Shown here: in pieces, positions 7,127-14,940 of the stretch | Layout: each line of letters begins with the position of its first letter | Position numbering within the stretch: position 1 is the first letter of the stretch | NCBI GenBank assembly: GCA_945938055.1 | Contig: CAMEUH010000015.1 | Coordinates: 1-22,227, forward strand | Length of the DNA: 22,227 nucleotides | Direction of reading: 5' to 3' | Origin: an uncultured Eubacteriaceae bacterium | GTDB taxonomy: Bacteria; Bacillota; Clostridia; Lachnospirales; Lachnospiraceae | Notes under the pieces: generated by a model | What the model was told of the DNA's origin: nothing | Seen by the model: the letters and a program-made list of their open reading frames with translations, nothing else | Database searches by the model: none | Made by a program: the position numbers and the translations under genes

Positions 7127-8131
7127 ATGTTTTCAGAGAAATTAAATTATTTAATGATGATTACTTCTACCACAAATACAGAACTTGCTAATGCCCTGAG
7201 TATTGATCAATCAGTAATTAGCAGATTTAAACTTGGCAAAAGAGAACCCGGAAAAAATTCAGATTATTTTACCAATATTGCAAAATTTTTTTCACATAAA
7301 ATTTTTAAGCTTAATATGCAATATAAATTTTCTTCATTTATGAATGCCGGTAATGAGAATAAATTAACGAATAGTATTTATGAATGGCTAAAAAATAATA
7401 AAAATAACAATAATATGTTTTTTAATCCGGTATATAATACCGCTTATTTTTATGGTAATAAGGGAAAACAAGACGCTGTTATCTTATTTTTAGAAAATTT
7501 AGAAAATAAATTTAACGAAACATTATATTTATATAGTGATGAAAATATGAATTGGATGTTAGACGAACCTTTTTCAAAAAAATGGAGTAGTCTGTTGACA
7601 TCTGTTTTAAAGAACGGAAATAAAATAAAAATAATACATTCCCTTTCAAGAGACTACTCTGAATTAATTAATGCTGTTTTTAAGTGGCTTCCACTCTATC
7701 TGACAGGAAATATTGAACCTTATTATATTCCAAAACTGAGAGATTCCATAAACAGAAGGACTATATTCATTTGTAGTAATCAAGCCATCACTTCCAGTTC
7801 TGTTGAAAATAATACTGACAATATGCTTAATCTATACACCACAGAACCTCAACTGCTTTTTGCCATAAAAGAAGAATTTAATAATTACTTAAATATAGCT
7901 AATCCTTTACTAAACATTCAATATAACCCTTCATTCGAACATGAAAATGACTTATCAGAGCATATCACAGGTACTATTACAGTTAATAATATTACAGTAA
8001 AAATCTATATCAAAGAATATAGTGAATTTTTTATAATCAAAGATGACACTGTGGTTTTAAGTACGACAGAACCTAGTTTAGTTAAGGCATTTATAGAATA
8101 CTACAAAAGTAATTTCAATAACCGATTTTGA
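7127..8131 (+). CDS. HTH transcriptional regulator with large unknown C-terminal domain
   Basis: 334 aa. Residues about 5-55 contain an XRE-like helix-turn-helix (TNTELANALSIDQSVISRFK followed by LGKREPG). The remaining 270 residues form a domain I recognise only as a recurring C-terminal part of Firmicute HTH proteins (NGNKIKIIHSLSR, WLPLYLTGNIEPYY); I cannot name it, and no ligand is evident. The gene is strikingly AT-rich, dominated by AAA, AAT and TTT codons, unlike the housekeeping genes around it, which suggests transfer from another source. It is divergent from the surface-protein gene across a 176-bp region with a palindrome, so autoregulation and control of the neighbour are likely. 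No membrane segments are seen. The HTH call is good; the target is inferred. Confidence 0.75.
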   Translation: MFSEKLNYLMMITSTTNTELANALSIDQSVISRFKLGKREPGKNSDYFTNIAKFFSHKIFKLNMQYKFSSFMNAGNENKLTNSIYEWLKNNKNNNNMFFNPVYNTAYFYGNKGKQDAVILFLENLENKFNETLYLYSDENMNWMLDEPFSKKWSSLLTSVLKNGNKIKIIHSLSRDYSELINAVFKWLPLYLTGNIEPYYIPKLRDSINRRTIFICSNQAITSSSVENNTDNMLNLYTTEPQLLFAIKEEFNNYLNIANPLLNIQYNPSFEHENDLSEHITGTITVNNITVKIYIKEYSEFFIIKDDTVVLSTTEPSLVKAFIEYYKSNFNNRF

Positions 8132-8242
8132 ACTGGCTTTTTTCGGTGTTACCTCCTCTAAAAAACTAATAGTTTTTTTGTGTCTTTCCAGAATATCTCA
8201 CAAAGAGGCTAACTATCCAAGGCACATGGTTTGTCGTTTACT

Positions 8243-8297
8243 AAAAAGGAGAATTTCCATCATATGTTCTTTCTATGATGGAAATTCCCCTTTTATT
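8243..8297. terminator. Strong bidirectional terminator
   Basis: Arms at about 8243-8263 and 8275-8294 pair over a core that reads GAATTTCCATCAT on the first side, with an 11-nt loop. A-rich sequence precedes and TTTT follows the stem, so it can end transcripts from the HTH gene on the plus strand and from the DUF4214 remnant on the minus strand. The 170-bp gap 8132-8303 holds nothing else obvious. Confidence 0.8.
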
Positions 8298-8303
8298 ACT
8301 CTT

Positions 8304-8648
8304 TTAGTTCAATCCATATTCCTCAATGATTCCTTCAAATTCCAGTGAATTTGCAAATCCCCAGAATACCTGCTCCCTGCTTTCTTCCTGTAAGGCTTTA
8401 AGCCATGCTGATTTTCCTCCTTCATCTGCTTCTCTTCCAAGACACAGCAGATACAGCATGTCAAGATAGGATGAATCATCTAAGTTCTTTTCCAGTGTCT
8501 CCGGTGAGAACACGAAGCCATATGCAACGTTCTTTGGTGTTTCTTCCCCAATCAGAAGCTGGTTGCACCAGTTATCCAGTCCGTCAATATCCGGTCTTCT
8601 TCCCAGAGATTCCACATAACATCTTGTAACAAAACCGGTCAAATCCGG
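8304..8648 (-). pseudogene. 5'-truncated DUF4214 protein fragment
   Basis: From a Pro-Asp at about 8648-8643 down to the stop at 8304 the frame encodes one DUF4214 unit (DLTGFVTRCYVESLGR, YGFVFSPETLEKNL, GREADEGGKSAWL, FANSLEFEG). It matches the last unit of the 1009-aa protein closely, including the ending YGLN (FGLN there). Upstream of 8648 the frame stays open to 8807, but that part is only the antisense of the HTH fragment and contains no DUF4214 or signal peptide. The gene has therefore lost its whole 5' part. It ends just before the strong terminator, as an intact DUF4214 gene would. It is a remnant of a second surface protein or a donor cassette for recombination. Confidence 0.75.
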
Positions 8649-8934
8649 ATACCTTACACAAGAAGAATTAAGCGAAAAAATCAATATGTCTTTATCACAT
8701 ATCAGTAATATTGAGACAGGAAATACGAAGCTTTCTCTTCCGGCTATCCTGGAAATAGCAAACGCATTATCTGTTTCTGTTGATGAACTTTTATGCGATA
8801 ATAACACCCAGACAGTTGCCGTATTCCAAAACGAATTACAAAAGCTTGTAGCAGACTGCAGTTACCGTGAAATGCAAATCATAACGGATATTGTAAAGAC
8901 TACCATTGAAACACTACGAAAAAATGAAAACTAA
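8647..8934 (+). pseudogene. 5'-truncated XRE-family HTH regulator fragment
   Basis: The frame reads GYLTQEELSEKINMSLSHIS, then NIETGNTKLSLPAILEIANA and VSVDELLCDN, the second and third helices and tail of a classic XRE/Cro repressor domain, followed by a short helical C-terminus ending at 8934. The homology begins at about 8650, exactly where the opposite-strand DUF4214 fragment also begins, so the first helix and start region are gone. The ATG at 8686 could start a shortened product but would cut the HTH and shows no convincing ribosome site. It was probably once divergent from the DUF4214 gene, in the same layout as the intact pair to the left. Confidence 0.7.
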
Positions 8935-8972
8935 CCGAATAAAGACTACCAGATATTTGTGAAAACAAAAGT

Positions 8973-9017
8973 AAAAGGCAATGCCGGTTCACACTCCGAC
9001 ATTGCCTTTCTTTTTTT
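8973..9017. terminator. Bidirectional rho-independent terminator after ackA
   Basis: AAAGGCAATG (8974-8983) pairs perfectly with CATTGCCTTT (9000-9009). Plus-strand reading ends in CTTTTTTT, and minus-strand reading ends in TTTTACTTTTGTTTT. It serves the pduL-ackA operon, whose stop is at 9020, and would also stop read-through from the HTH fragment. Confidence 0.88.
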
Positions 9018-9019
9018 AA

Positions 9020-10219
9020 TTATTTTACTAATTCCAAAGTTTCTCTTGCAATGGCAAGTTCTTCGTTTGTAGGAATTACACAAACCTTAACCTTGGAATC
9101 ATCTGTTGAAATGACGCCATATTCACCAACAGCTGCATTGCTCTTTGCTTCATCAAGCTTAATTCCAAGATATCCAAGATACTGTGCTACCATCGGACGA
9201 AGCCATGTAGCATTCTCACCAACACCTGCAGTAAAGGTAATGGCATCTACACCGTTCATCGCAGCTACATAAGAACCAATGTATTTTGCAACACGATAAG
9301 CATATGCCTCCAGAGTCTGCTTTGCAACTTCATTTCCTTCATTCATGGCTGCATTCAAGTCTCTGAAGTCGCTGGAGATGCCGCCGGACATACCAAGAAC
9401 ACCGGACTTCTTATTTAAAATGTTCAGCATTTCGCTGATGGTAAGATTCTCATGATTGCAAAGATACTCTAAAATAGCAGGATCCAAATCACCACTTCTT
9501 GTACCCATGATTAAGCCTTCCAGCGGAGTAAGACCCATGGATGTATCTACACACTTACCACCAATGGATGCGGAAATGGATGCACCGTTACCAAGATGGC
9601 ACACGATAACCTTAGCCTTATCCTTATCAAGATTCAGGTATTTGATAGTTTCCTTGGATACAAAGCTGTGGCTTGTTCCGTGGAATCCATATCTTCTTAC
9701 ATGATACTTCTCATAGTATTCACGTGGAATTGCATACAGATAAGCCTTTGGTTCCATAGTTCCGCCAAATGCGGTATCCCATACTGCTACATTTGGCTTT
9801 CCTGGCATTGCTGCTTCTACTGCTTCAATACCGATTAAGTTTGCCGGGTTATGTAATGGTCCAAGGTCAAAGCACTCTCTGACAACATTCTTTACATCCT
9901 CTGTTACAATCACGGACTCTTTATACTTCTCACCTGCATGAAGGACTCTGTGTCCGACTGCTGCAATTTCATCCGTGCTCTTAATGACACCATGCTCTGC
10001 ATCAATTAATGCATCCAGAACAAGCTTAACTGCAATATTGTGGTCCTTCATCGGAGTTTCCACAACATACTTATCTTTTCCGGTCGGCTTGTGGGTAAGA
10101 ATGGAGCCTTCGATACCAATTCTCTCTACCAGACCCTTTGCAATGACGCTCTCGTCATCCATGTTAATCAGCTGATACTTTAAAGATGAGCTTCCACAGT
10201 TTAAAACTAAAATATTCAT
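9020..10219 (-). CDS. ackA: Acetate kinase
   Basis: 399 aa, full family length. It converts acetyl phosphate and ADP to acetate and ATP in the cytosol, the last step of substrate-level ATP formation in fermentation. The ASKHA-fold signatures are intact: NILVLNCGSSSLKYQL at the start, GHRVLHAG with the substrate arginine, VWDTAFGGTM with the catalytic aspartate, YGFHGTSHSFV, the HLGNGASI phosphate loop, MGLTPLEGLIMGTRSGDLDP, and FTAGVGENA near the C-terminus. The start codon has AGGAG about 10 nt upstream. It lies 25 bp after pduL in the same operon, so the pair completes acetyl-CoA to acetate. It is followed by a strong terminator. No odd features were seen. Confidence 0.98.
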   Translation of the reverse strand: MNILVLNCGSSSLKYQLINMDDESVIAKGLVERIGIEGSILTHKPTGKDKYVVETPMKDHNIAVKLVLDALIDAEHGVIKSTDEIAAVGHRVLHAGEKYKESVIVTEDVKNVVRECFDLGPLHNPANLIGIEAVEAAMPGKPNVAVWDTAFGGTMEPKAYLYAIPREYYEKYHVRRYGFHGTSHSFVSKETIKYLNLDKDKAKVIVCHLGNGASISASIGGKCVDTSMGLTPLEGLIMGTRSGDLDPAILEYLCNHENLTISEMLNILNKKSGVLGMSGGISSDFRDLNAAMNEGNEVAKQTLEAYAYRVAKYIGSYVAAMNGVDAITFTAGVGENATWLRPMVAQYLGYLGIKLDEAKSNAAVGEYGVISTDDSKVKVCVIPTNEELAIARETLELVK

Positions 10220-10244
10220 AAAAATAATCTCCTGTTTTTGTAAC

Positions 10245-10814
10245 TTATTTTACGATTTCGCCGTATACTTCTCTGCCGCATCCTGCTGCATTGGATTCGT
10301 CTGTATCAATATGCATTGCAAGAGCATAGCTGTCGCTTACACGAACAACAACGTCACCAAATACAAGACTTCTTCCATCTGTATCAATCTTAACAGATAC
10401 GATATCACCGTTCTGAACACCCAGCTTTTCTGCATCGGCTGGTGTTGCATGGATATGACGCTTTGCTGCAATAACGCCTTCCTTAACTTCTACTTCACCA
10501 CATGGTCCAACTAATTTGCAGGCACCGCTTCCTGCAATGTCACCGGATTCACGAACAGGAGCTGTAATTCCAATGGAACGTGCATCAGTCAATGAAAGTT
10601 CAATCTGAGTAGCTTTACGACATGGTCCGAGAATGGATACACCTGCTAATTCCTTCTTAGGTCCTACTACCGTTACTCTCTCCTCACAGGCAAACTGACC
10701 CGGCTGGGAAAGATCCTTCTTCTTTGTTAACTGATAGCCCTTTCCAAATAATGTTTCAAGGTCTGCTTCTGTTACGTGCACGTGACGTGCTGATGTTTCA
10801 ACTAAAAAATTCAT
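10245..10814 (-). CDS. pduL: PduL-type phosphate acyltransferase (phosphotransacetylase)
   Basis: 189 aa. It exchanges CoA for phosphate on acetyl-CoA or propionyl-CoA, feeding acetate kinase next door. The zinc and catalytic histidines of the PduL fold are present: ARHVHVT (H11, H13), KRHIHATPADA (H120, H122) and MHIDTDESNAAG (H168). The protein starts directly at the first PduL domain with no N-terminal encapsulation helix, and no microcompartment shell genes are nearby. It therefore probably serves as the ordinary phosphotransacetylase in place of the unrelated Pta enzyme. AAAGGAG precedes the ATG. A promoter lies about 55 bp upstream. Acetyl-CoA as main substrate is inferred from the pairing with ackA. 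Confidence 0.93.
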   Translation of the reverse strand: MNFLVETSARHVHVTEADLETLFGKGYQLTKKKDLSQPGQFACEERVTVVGPKKELAGVSILGPCRKATQIELSLTDARSIGITAPVRESGDIAGSGACKLVGPCGEVEVKEGVIAAKRHIHATPADAEKLGVQNGDIVSVKIDTDGRSLVFGDVVVRVSDSYALAMHIDTDESNAAGCGREVYGEIVK

Positions 10815-10868
10815 CTTACCTTCTCCTTTAATCTTACGGCAAAAATGCCTGTCTAATCTTATAAGAAT

Positions 10869-10897
10869 ATATTATGTGTTTTGGTAAATTTTTTCAA
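10869..10897 (-). promoter_or_regulatory. Promoter of the pduL-ackA operon
   Basis: On the minus strand TTGAAA (10892-10897) and TAATAT (10869-10874) are spaced 17 bp. Transcription would start near 10861, leaving a leader of about 47 nt with a small GGCA/TGCC hairpin. It marks pduL-ackA as separate from the serine dehydratase genes upstream. Confidence 0.6.
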
Positions 10898-10938
10898 GTA
10901 GTCTGGTCAATTAATTTGCATTTTTTATCATACAATTA

Positions 10939-11811
10939 TCATTTTCCACTTAATCTTTTGGCAATCTTCTGACCGGTCGGTGTTGATGCCAGTCCTCCTT
11001 CTGCAGTTTCCTTTAAAGCACATGGAAGCATTCTTCCGATATTCTTCATTGCATCAATGACTTCATCTGCCGGTATGACACTTTTAACCCCTGCCATGGA
11101 AAGGTCCGAAGCCGTAACAGCATTAACTGCTCCAATCACATTTCGTTTCACACACGGAACCTCCACAAGCCCGGCTACCGGGTCACATACCAGTCCCAGA
11201 AGATTTTTAAGTGCAATAGCTGAGGCATTGTGTATCTGTGCAGGAGTTCCACCACGAAGATAACAAAGTGCTCCGGCTGCCATGGCACTTGCGGAACCAA
11301 TTTCTGCCTGGCATCCCCCCTCTGCACCGGAAATCGATGCTCTTTTTGCAATTACACATCCGATGCCTGCTGCAACATACAATGATTCTATCATGCGTGT
11401 CTCGCTCATTTTAAAATCTTTTTCATAGCTTAACAAAACTGCCGGTATGACACCACAGGAACCTGCCGTAGGTGCTGCAACAATTCGTTTCATGCAGGCG
11501 TTTGATTCCCCCATTTTTACGGCACGTTCCATCACATGTCCCATAAATTCGCCGGAGATAATCTTTCCCGTTTTATTGGCCTTTTCGATTTTCAATCCAT
11601 CCGTTCCGGCTAACCCGCTGGAAGATTTTCGTCTTCCCTCATATGATTTATCTGCCTGTTTCATTGCCTGGTACATTCCCTGCATTTCTTTCAGGGAATT
11701 TTCTGCTGAAACCATCCGCTCCTTCATGTCATCCTGCAAAATGATTTCCCAGTATTCGCATTTCTTAATGCGAATATCCTTTTCAATTTCTGTCAATGAT
11801 ATATATCCCAT
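10939..11811 (-). CDS. sdaAA: L-serine ammonia-lyase, iron-sulfur dependent, alpha subunit
   Basis: 290 aa, normal for the two-subunit clostridial/Bacillus enzyme. With the beta subunit it deaminates L-serine to pyruvate and ammonia using an oxygen-sensitive [4Fe-4S] cluster instead of PLP. Family motifs are intact: APTAGSCGVIPAVLL (residues 113-127), SGAEGGCQAEIGSASAMAAG, GLVCDPVAGLVEVPCVKRN and STPTGQKIAKRL. C167, C209 and C220 are the likely cluster ligands. The ATG has AGGTG upstream and starts 8 bp after the beta-subunit stop, so the two are cotranscribed and cotranslated. The pyruvate formed could enter the acetyl-CoA to acetate route encoded downstream, although a separate promoter precedes pduL. 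Confidence 0.96.
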   Translation of the reverse strand: MGYISLTEIEKDIRIKKCEYWEIILQDDMKERMVSAENSLKEMQGMYQAMKQADKSYEGRRKSSSGLAGTDGLKIEKANKTGKIISGEFMGHVMERAVKMGESNACMKRIVAAPTAGSCGVIPAVLLSYEKDFKMSETRMIESLYVAAGIGCVIAKRASISGAEGGCQAEIGSASAMAAGALCYLRGGTPAQIHNASAIALKNLLGLVCDPVAGLVEVPCVKRNVIGAVNAVTASDLSMAGVKSVIPADEVIDAMKNIGRMLPCALKETAEGGLASTPTGQKIAKRLSGK

Positions 11812-11819
11812 GTTAACAC

Positions 11820-12485
11820 CTAATCTTCCTTCAGACTTAAATACGTTACTTTATTAATACCCTCAAGATGCATGAGCCATGCAATGGATTCCTTCGGAAT
11901 TTCCTGGTCGCATTCCAGCACCATGACAGCATCTGCGCCTCTCTGGCTACGGAAAAGCTGCATGTTTGCAATATTAACCGACTTATGGGAAAGCATGGAA
12001 GTGACCTCTGCAACATGTCCCGGCTGATCCTGATTATGCACAATCAGTGTTGGATAATCCCCGCAGAAATTAACCGTCAGACCATCCAGACTGTTCACCT
12101 GAATTCTTCCTCCGCCCAGGGAAGATGCCATGACCTCAAGCTTTCTTTTGCTTTTTCCGGTAAGCTTTAAGAGAACCGTATTCGGATGCACATCTCCAAG
12201 GTCTGCCGTTTCAAAGAAAAATTTCATTCCCTTTTCCTCTGCCATCTGAAAACTATCCGGAATCCGGACGTCATCCGTATGCATGCCAAGGAGACCCGCA
12301 ATCAATGCCTTATCCGTTCCATGTCCTTTTCCGGTCAACGCAAAAGAACCATGCAGATAGATTTCTGCCTCATGTACTTCCTCTCCCAGAAGCTTTCGTG
12401 AGATATATCCTATCCTTACCGCACCTGCTGTATGCGAACTGGAAGGACCAACCATGACAGGTCCCACAATGTCAAATATATTCAT
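11820..12485 (-). CDS. sdaAB: L-serine ammonia-lyase, iron-sulfur dependent, beta subunit
   Basis: 221 aa, first gene of the sda pair. The N-terminal part carries the family signature DIVGPVMVGPSSSHTAGAVR (SSSHT at 15-19), which belongs to the serine-binding and catalytic interface, and HGSFALTGKGHGTDKAL. The last 75 residues or so (LIVHNQDQPGHVAEVTSMLS onward) form an ACT domain, a usual place for amino-acid regulation of this subunit. AAAGGAAG precedes the ATG. The gene is divergent from tmcAL across 118 bp; I could not find a convincing -35/-10 pair for sda in that gap, though AAGATAATAAG is a possible -10 region. Function follows from the complete alpha/beta pair. Confidence 0.96.
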   Translation of the reverse strand: MNIFDIVGPVMVGPSSSHTAGAVRIGYISRKLLGEEVHEAEIYLHGSFALTGKGHGTDKALIAGLLGMHTDDVRIPDSFQMAEEKGMKFFFETADLGDVHPNTVLLKLTGKSKRKLEVMASSLGGGRIQVNSLDGLTVNFCGDYPTLIVHNQDQPGHVAEVTSMLSHKSVNIANMQLFRSQRGADAVMVLECDQEIPKESIAWLMHLEGINKVTYLSLKED

Positions 12486-12546
12486 AAAATTCTTCCTTTC
12501 CGTCGTTCTTACTTATTATCTTGCAATATAGCACGAAATATGTTTC

Positions 12547-12574
12547 TTGACTATATTTTTATGACAGATATAAT
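12547..12574 (+). promoter_or_regulatory. Sigma-A promoter of tmcAL
   Basis: TTGACT (12547-12552), a 16-bp spacer and a consensus TATAAT (12569-12574) lie in the divergent gap between sdaAB and tmcAL. Transcription would start near 12581, a short distance before the ATG at 12604. Confidence 0.75.
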
Positions 12575-12603
12575 AAAAGATATAAAAATCAGAGGTATTT
12601 TGG

Positions 12604-13836
12604 ATGAAACAATTAATTTCTTTAGGTATTATAGCGGAATATAATCCCTTTCACTTAGGACATGCCTACCATATGGAAAAAGCCCGTGAAATGACAAAGG
12701 CAGACCTTGTCATTGTAATCATGAGCGGTAACAATATACAGCGCGGCGAACCTGCCCTGGTGGATAAATATACCCGTGCCCAGATGGCACTTCGTAACGG
12801 TGCCGACCTTGTCATCGAACTTCCTGTCATTGCAGCCTGTTCCAGTGCCCCGTACTTTGCCAGAGGCAGCATGGCGCTTCTTAACAAGCTGAAGGTTCCT
12901 TATCTCTGCGTTGGAAGTGAATCCGGCGATTTATCCCGCTTAAATCGAATTGTAGAACTATTAGAAAGCAACAATCCCCTTCTTGATTTGAAAATCAAAG
13001 AATCCGTTGCCGCCGGTTTATCCTATCCCCTTGCGCGAAGCAGGGCACTCCAAAGTTTGTTAAAGGAGACCGATGGGAATCCGACAGAATATGATGAGAT
13101 TCTCAGCATGCCAAATAATATTCTCGGAATTGAGTATCTGCTGGAAATCCAAAGAAACCATTATCCCATTACTCCCGTAACCATTACTCGAAGCGGTAAT
13201 CATTACAATGACAGCTCTCTTACGGGTTCCTTAAGCAGTGCGACTGCCATCCGGAACAGTATATTAAAGAACGGCATGATTCCGCAGAATGCCATTCCGC
13301 AGAGTGTTTATGAATTGTTAACGAAATATTCCGACCATCATTATTTTCCATCCATTGATGATTTTTCACAGATTATTTTCTACCGTCTTTTGGAACTACA
13401 GCAGAAAAAAGTGGAAACCGAAGACGACTTCATTGCAGATTTACCGGAATATCTGTTAAACAAATTATGGAAATCCATGAAGCATTGTCATTCGGCAACA
13501 CAGTTAATTGAAACGGTTAAATCAAAAGATTTAACCTATACAAGAATCAGCCGTGCACTTCTTCACCTGATATTAAACATAAAAAACAAAGACTATGCGG
13601 AGTTTATGGAAAATCCATGCCGTTACATTCGGGTATTAGGCTTTAACGACACCGGGGCATCCTATCTTTCCACCATCAAAAAGACTTTAGACTGTCCTCT
13701 GATATCAAAGACTGCCAATTTTTCCGAATATCTGAAAGCCGATATCTTTGCGGCAGACATTTATAACATGGTGGTAAACAGTCATTCCAAAACGCCGCTT
13801 GCTGACGATTACCGTCACAAAATAATAAGGCTTTAG
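12604..13836 (+). CDS. tmcAL: tRNA(Met) cytidine acetate ligase
   Basis: 410 aa, matching the YlbM/TmcAL family (about 400-415 aa). The enzyme activates acetate with ATP and acetylates the wobble cytidine (ac4C34) of elongator tRNA-Met. The N-terminal nucleotidyltransferase motif is clear: GIIAEYNPFHLGHAYHMEKA with HxGH at 17-20, then VIMSGNNIQRGEPALVDKYT and NGADLVIELP. The SSATAIRNSI motif lies in the middle. Start ATG 12604 follows AGAGG; no better upstream start exists. It has its own promoter and is the only long plus-strand housekeeping gene here. Its stop overlaps the convergent glycosyltransferase stop inside a hairpin. Neighbouring ackA makes acetate, its substrate, which fits a known tendency of these genes to cluster. 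Confidence 0.95.
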   Translation: MKQLISLGIIAEYNPFHLGHAYHMEKAREMTKADLVIVIMSGNNIQRGEPALVDKYTRAQMALRNGADLVIELPVIAACSSAPYFARGSMALLNKLKVPYLCVGSESGDLSRLNRIVELLESNNPLLDLKIKESVAAGLSYPLARSRALQSLLKETDGNPTEYDEILSMPNNILGIEYLLEIQRNHYPITPVTITRSGNHYNDSSLTGSLSSATAIRNSILKNGMIPQNAIPQSVYELLTKYSDHHYFPSIDDFSQIIFYRLLELQQKKVETEDDFIADLPEYLLNKLWKSMKHCHSATQLIETVKSKDLTYTRISRALLHLILNIKNKDYAEFMENPCRYIRVLGFNDTGASYLSTIKKTLDCPLISKTANFSEYLKADIFAADIYNMVVNSHSKTPLADDYRHKIIRL

Positions 13837-13858
13837 AGGAAACACGCCTCTAAAGCCT
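13828..13858. terminator. Hairpin spanning the overlapping convergent stop codons
   Basis: AGGCTTTAGAGG (13828-13839) pairs perfectly over 12 bp with 13847-13858 around a 7-nt loop. The plus-strand TAG of tmcAL (13834-13836) and the minus-strand TAA of the glycosyltransferase (13833-13835) both fall in the first arm. On the minus strand the stem is followed by TATTATTTTG, a modest U tract; on the plus strand the tail is poor. It probably ends the long minus-strand operon. Confidence 0.65.
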
Positions 13859-14891
13859 GCTTAAGGTAATAGCCCTTTCTTACATTTTGTGATACTGCCT
13901 GCACATGGGAAAGTAACGTCTCATATTCCTGTTTTGTCATGTTTTGCAAAATCGCATCGATTTCATCCAGATTCTTAATCACATAGCCACATTGATTTTC
14001 CTTCACAAAATCGGCAAGCCCTGATTCCTCCCATACAAATACCGGAAGACCCGACGCCAGATAAAGACCGCACTTATGCGAATTATTATACTTTAAATAT
14101 TCCCCAAGACCGCCTTCACAGGAATGAACGCTAATTCCGTCCCATACCAGTCCAAAATGGCACTTTGAGACAGCCAGAGGAAGCTCCTCCGGTGCCATGC
14201 TACCCATATATCTGCACTCTCCGCTCTCCATGATTGGATTATTGGATTTTCCCCATAACTGAAATGTGATTTGCTCGCTGCTCACCTGGTCCAGCTGATT
14301 AATAAAAGGCGCCTTATCAAGATTTCCCGCAAATGCAATCAGCCATTTTTCACCCGTCTTATGAATCGCATTGGATATTTCAACATTTTCCTCCATCAGA
14401 TAATCCCATGTTCCCACACTAATAATCTGTGAAGTAATTCCCTGACTGATCAGGAACTTTCTGGAATTATTATTCGGTGCCATGATAATGGAAGCACTTC
14501 CAATCAGCTCCATGTCGCGCCGAATCAATGCCTGTACTTCCGGCTTATCAAAATTTCCATCCCGGATGGAATTAATATCATTAATAAAACAAACTGTATT
14601 TACCTTACGAATCTTTGAAAGCCTGCTGATAAGCTTAATCTTAAAATGATTTTCCGGGAATGAGAAGATACAATAATCTCTCTTTCCCAGGACAATCAGC
14701 AGATAAAACAGTAATATGGGAATATCAAGCACCTTCAGATACTTTGGCGCACTTTTAGGCACTCCCGGCATGATTTTTACGCCATTCTCCTTAAATACGC
14801 AAAATACATCCTGCATTGCCTTTCCTGCCGCATTAAACTCATGATCAATCTTCTGATTTAAAATATATGCTTTTCCTCTTTTTTCAGCCAA
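13833..14891 (-). CDS. Gtf3-like glycosyltransferase (GT-B fold)
   Basis: 352 aa, no transmembrane tail; one hydrophobic stretch (IPILLFYLLIVLG) near residue 60. The layout resembles streptococcal Gtf3 and related galactofuranosyl- or glucosyltransferases: CFINDINSIRDGN (a HD-like nucleotide-sugar loop), FAGNLDKAPFI at the start of the second Rossmann domain, and the C-terminal FGLVWDGISV, LGEYLKYNNSHKCGLYLAS then GLPVFVWEESG. Such enzymes extend glycans on surface proteins or polysaccharides in the cytosol. Start is TTG with AGAGG about 8 nt upstream; the upstream ATG is closed by a TAG within five codons. It follows the fucosyltransferase-like gene by 49 bp and probably works with it. Donor and acceptor cannot be named. 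Confidence 0.78.
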   Translation of the reverse strand: MAEKRGKAYILNQKIDHEFNAAGKAMQDVFCVFKENGVKIMPGVPKSAPKYLKVLDIPILLFYLLIVLGKRDYCIFSFPENHFKIKLISRLSKIRKVNTVCFINDINSIRDGNFDKPEVQALIRRDMELIGSASIIMAPNNNSRKFLISQGITSQIISVGTWDYLMEENVEISNAIHKTGEKWLIAFAGNLDKAPFINQLDQVSSEQITFQLWGKSNNPIMESGECRYMGSMAPEELPLAVSKCHFGLVWDGISVHSCEGGLGEYLKYNNSHKCGLYLASGLPVFVWEESGLADFVKENQCGYVIKNLDEIDAILQNMTKQEYETLLSHVQAVSQNVRKGYYLKQALEACFL

Positions 14892-14940
14892 AATTCTACC
14901 TCTGCTTTTTCATTACGAATGTACTGCTAATATGATACTT

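Noticed and set aside
8649..8807. N-terminal extension of the DUF4214 fragment frame
   Set aside because: It is the reverse complement of the XRE helix-turn-helix coding sequence and carries no signal peptide or DUF4214 similarity.
3921..8940. CRISPR array or insertion sequence in the accessory block
   Set aside because: No regularly spaced identical repeats, no intact transposase and no terminal inverted repeats were seen; repeats are protein-level modules within one gene.
11447..11857. 136-codon plus-strand open frame over the serine dehydratase genes
   Set aside because: It lies antisense to well-supported sdaAA and has no ribosome site or recognisable domain.
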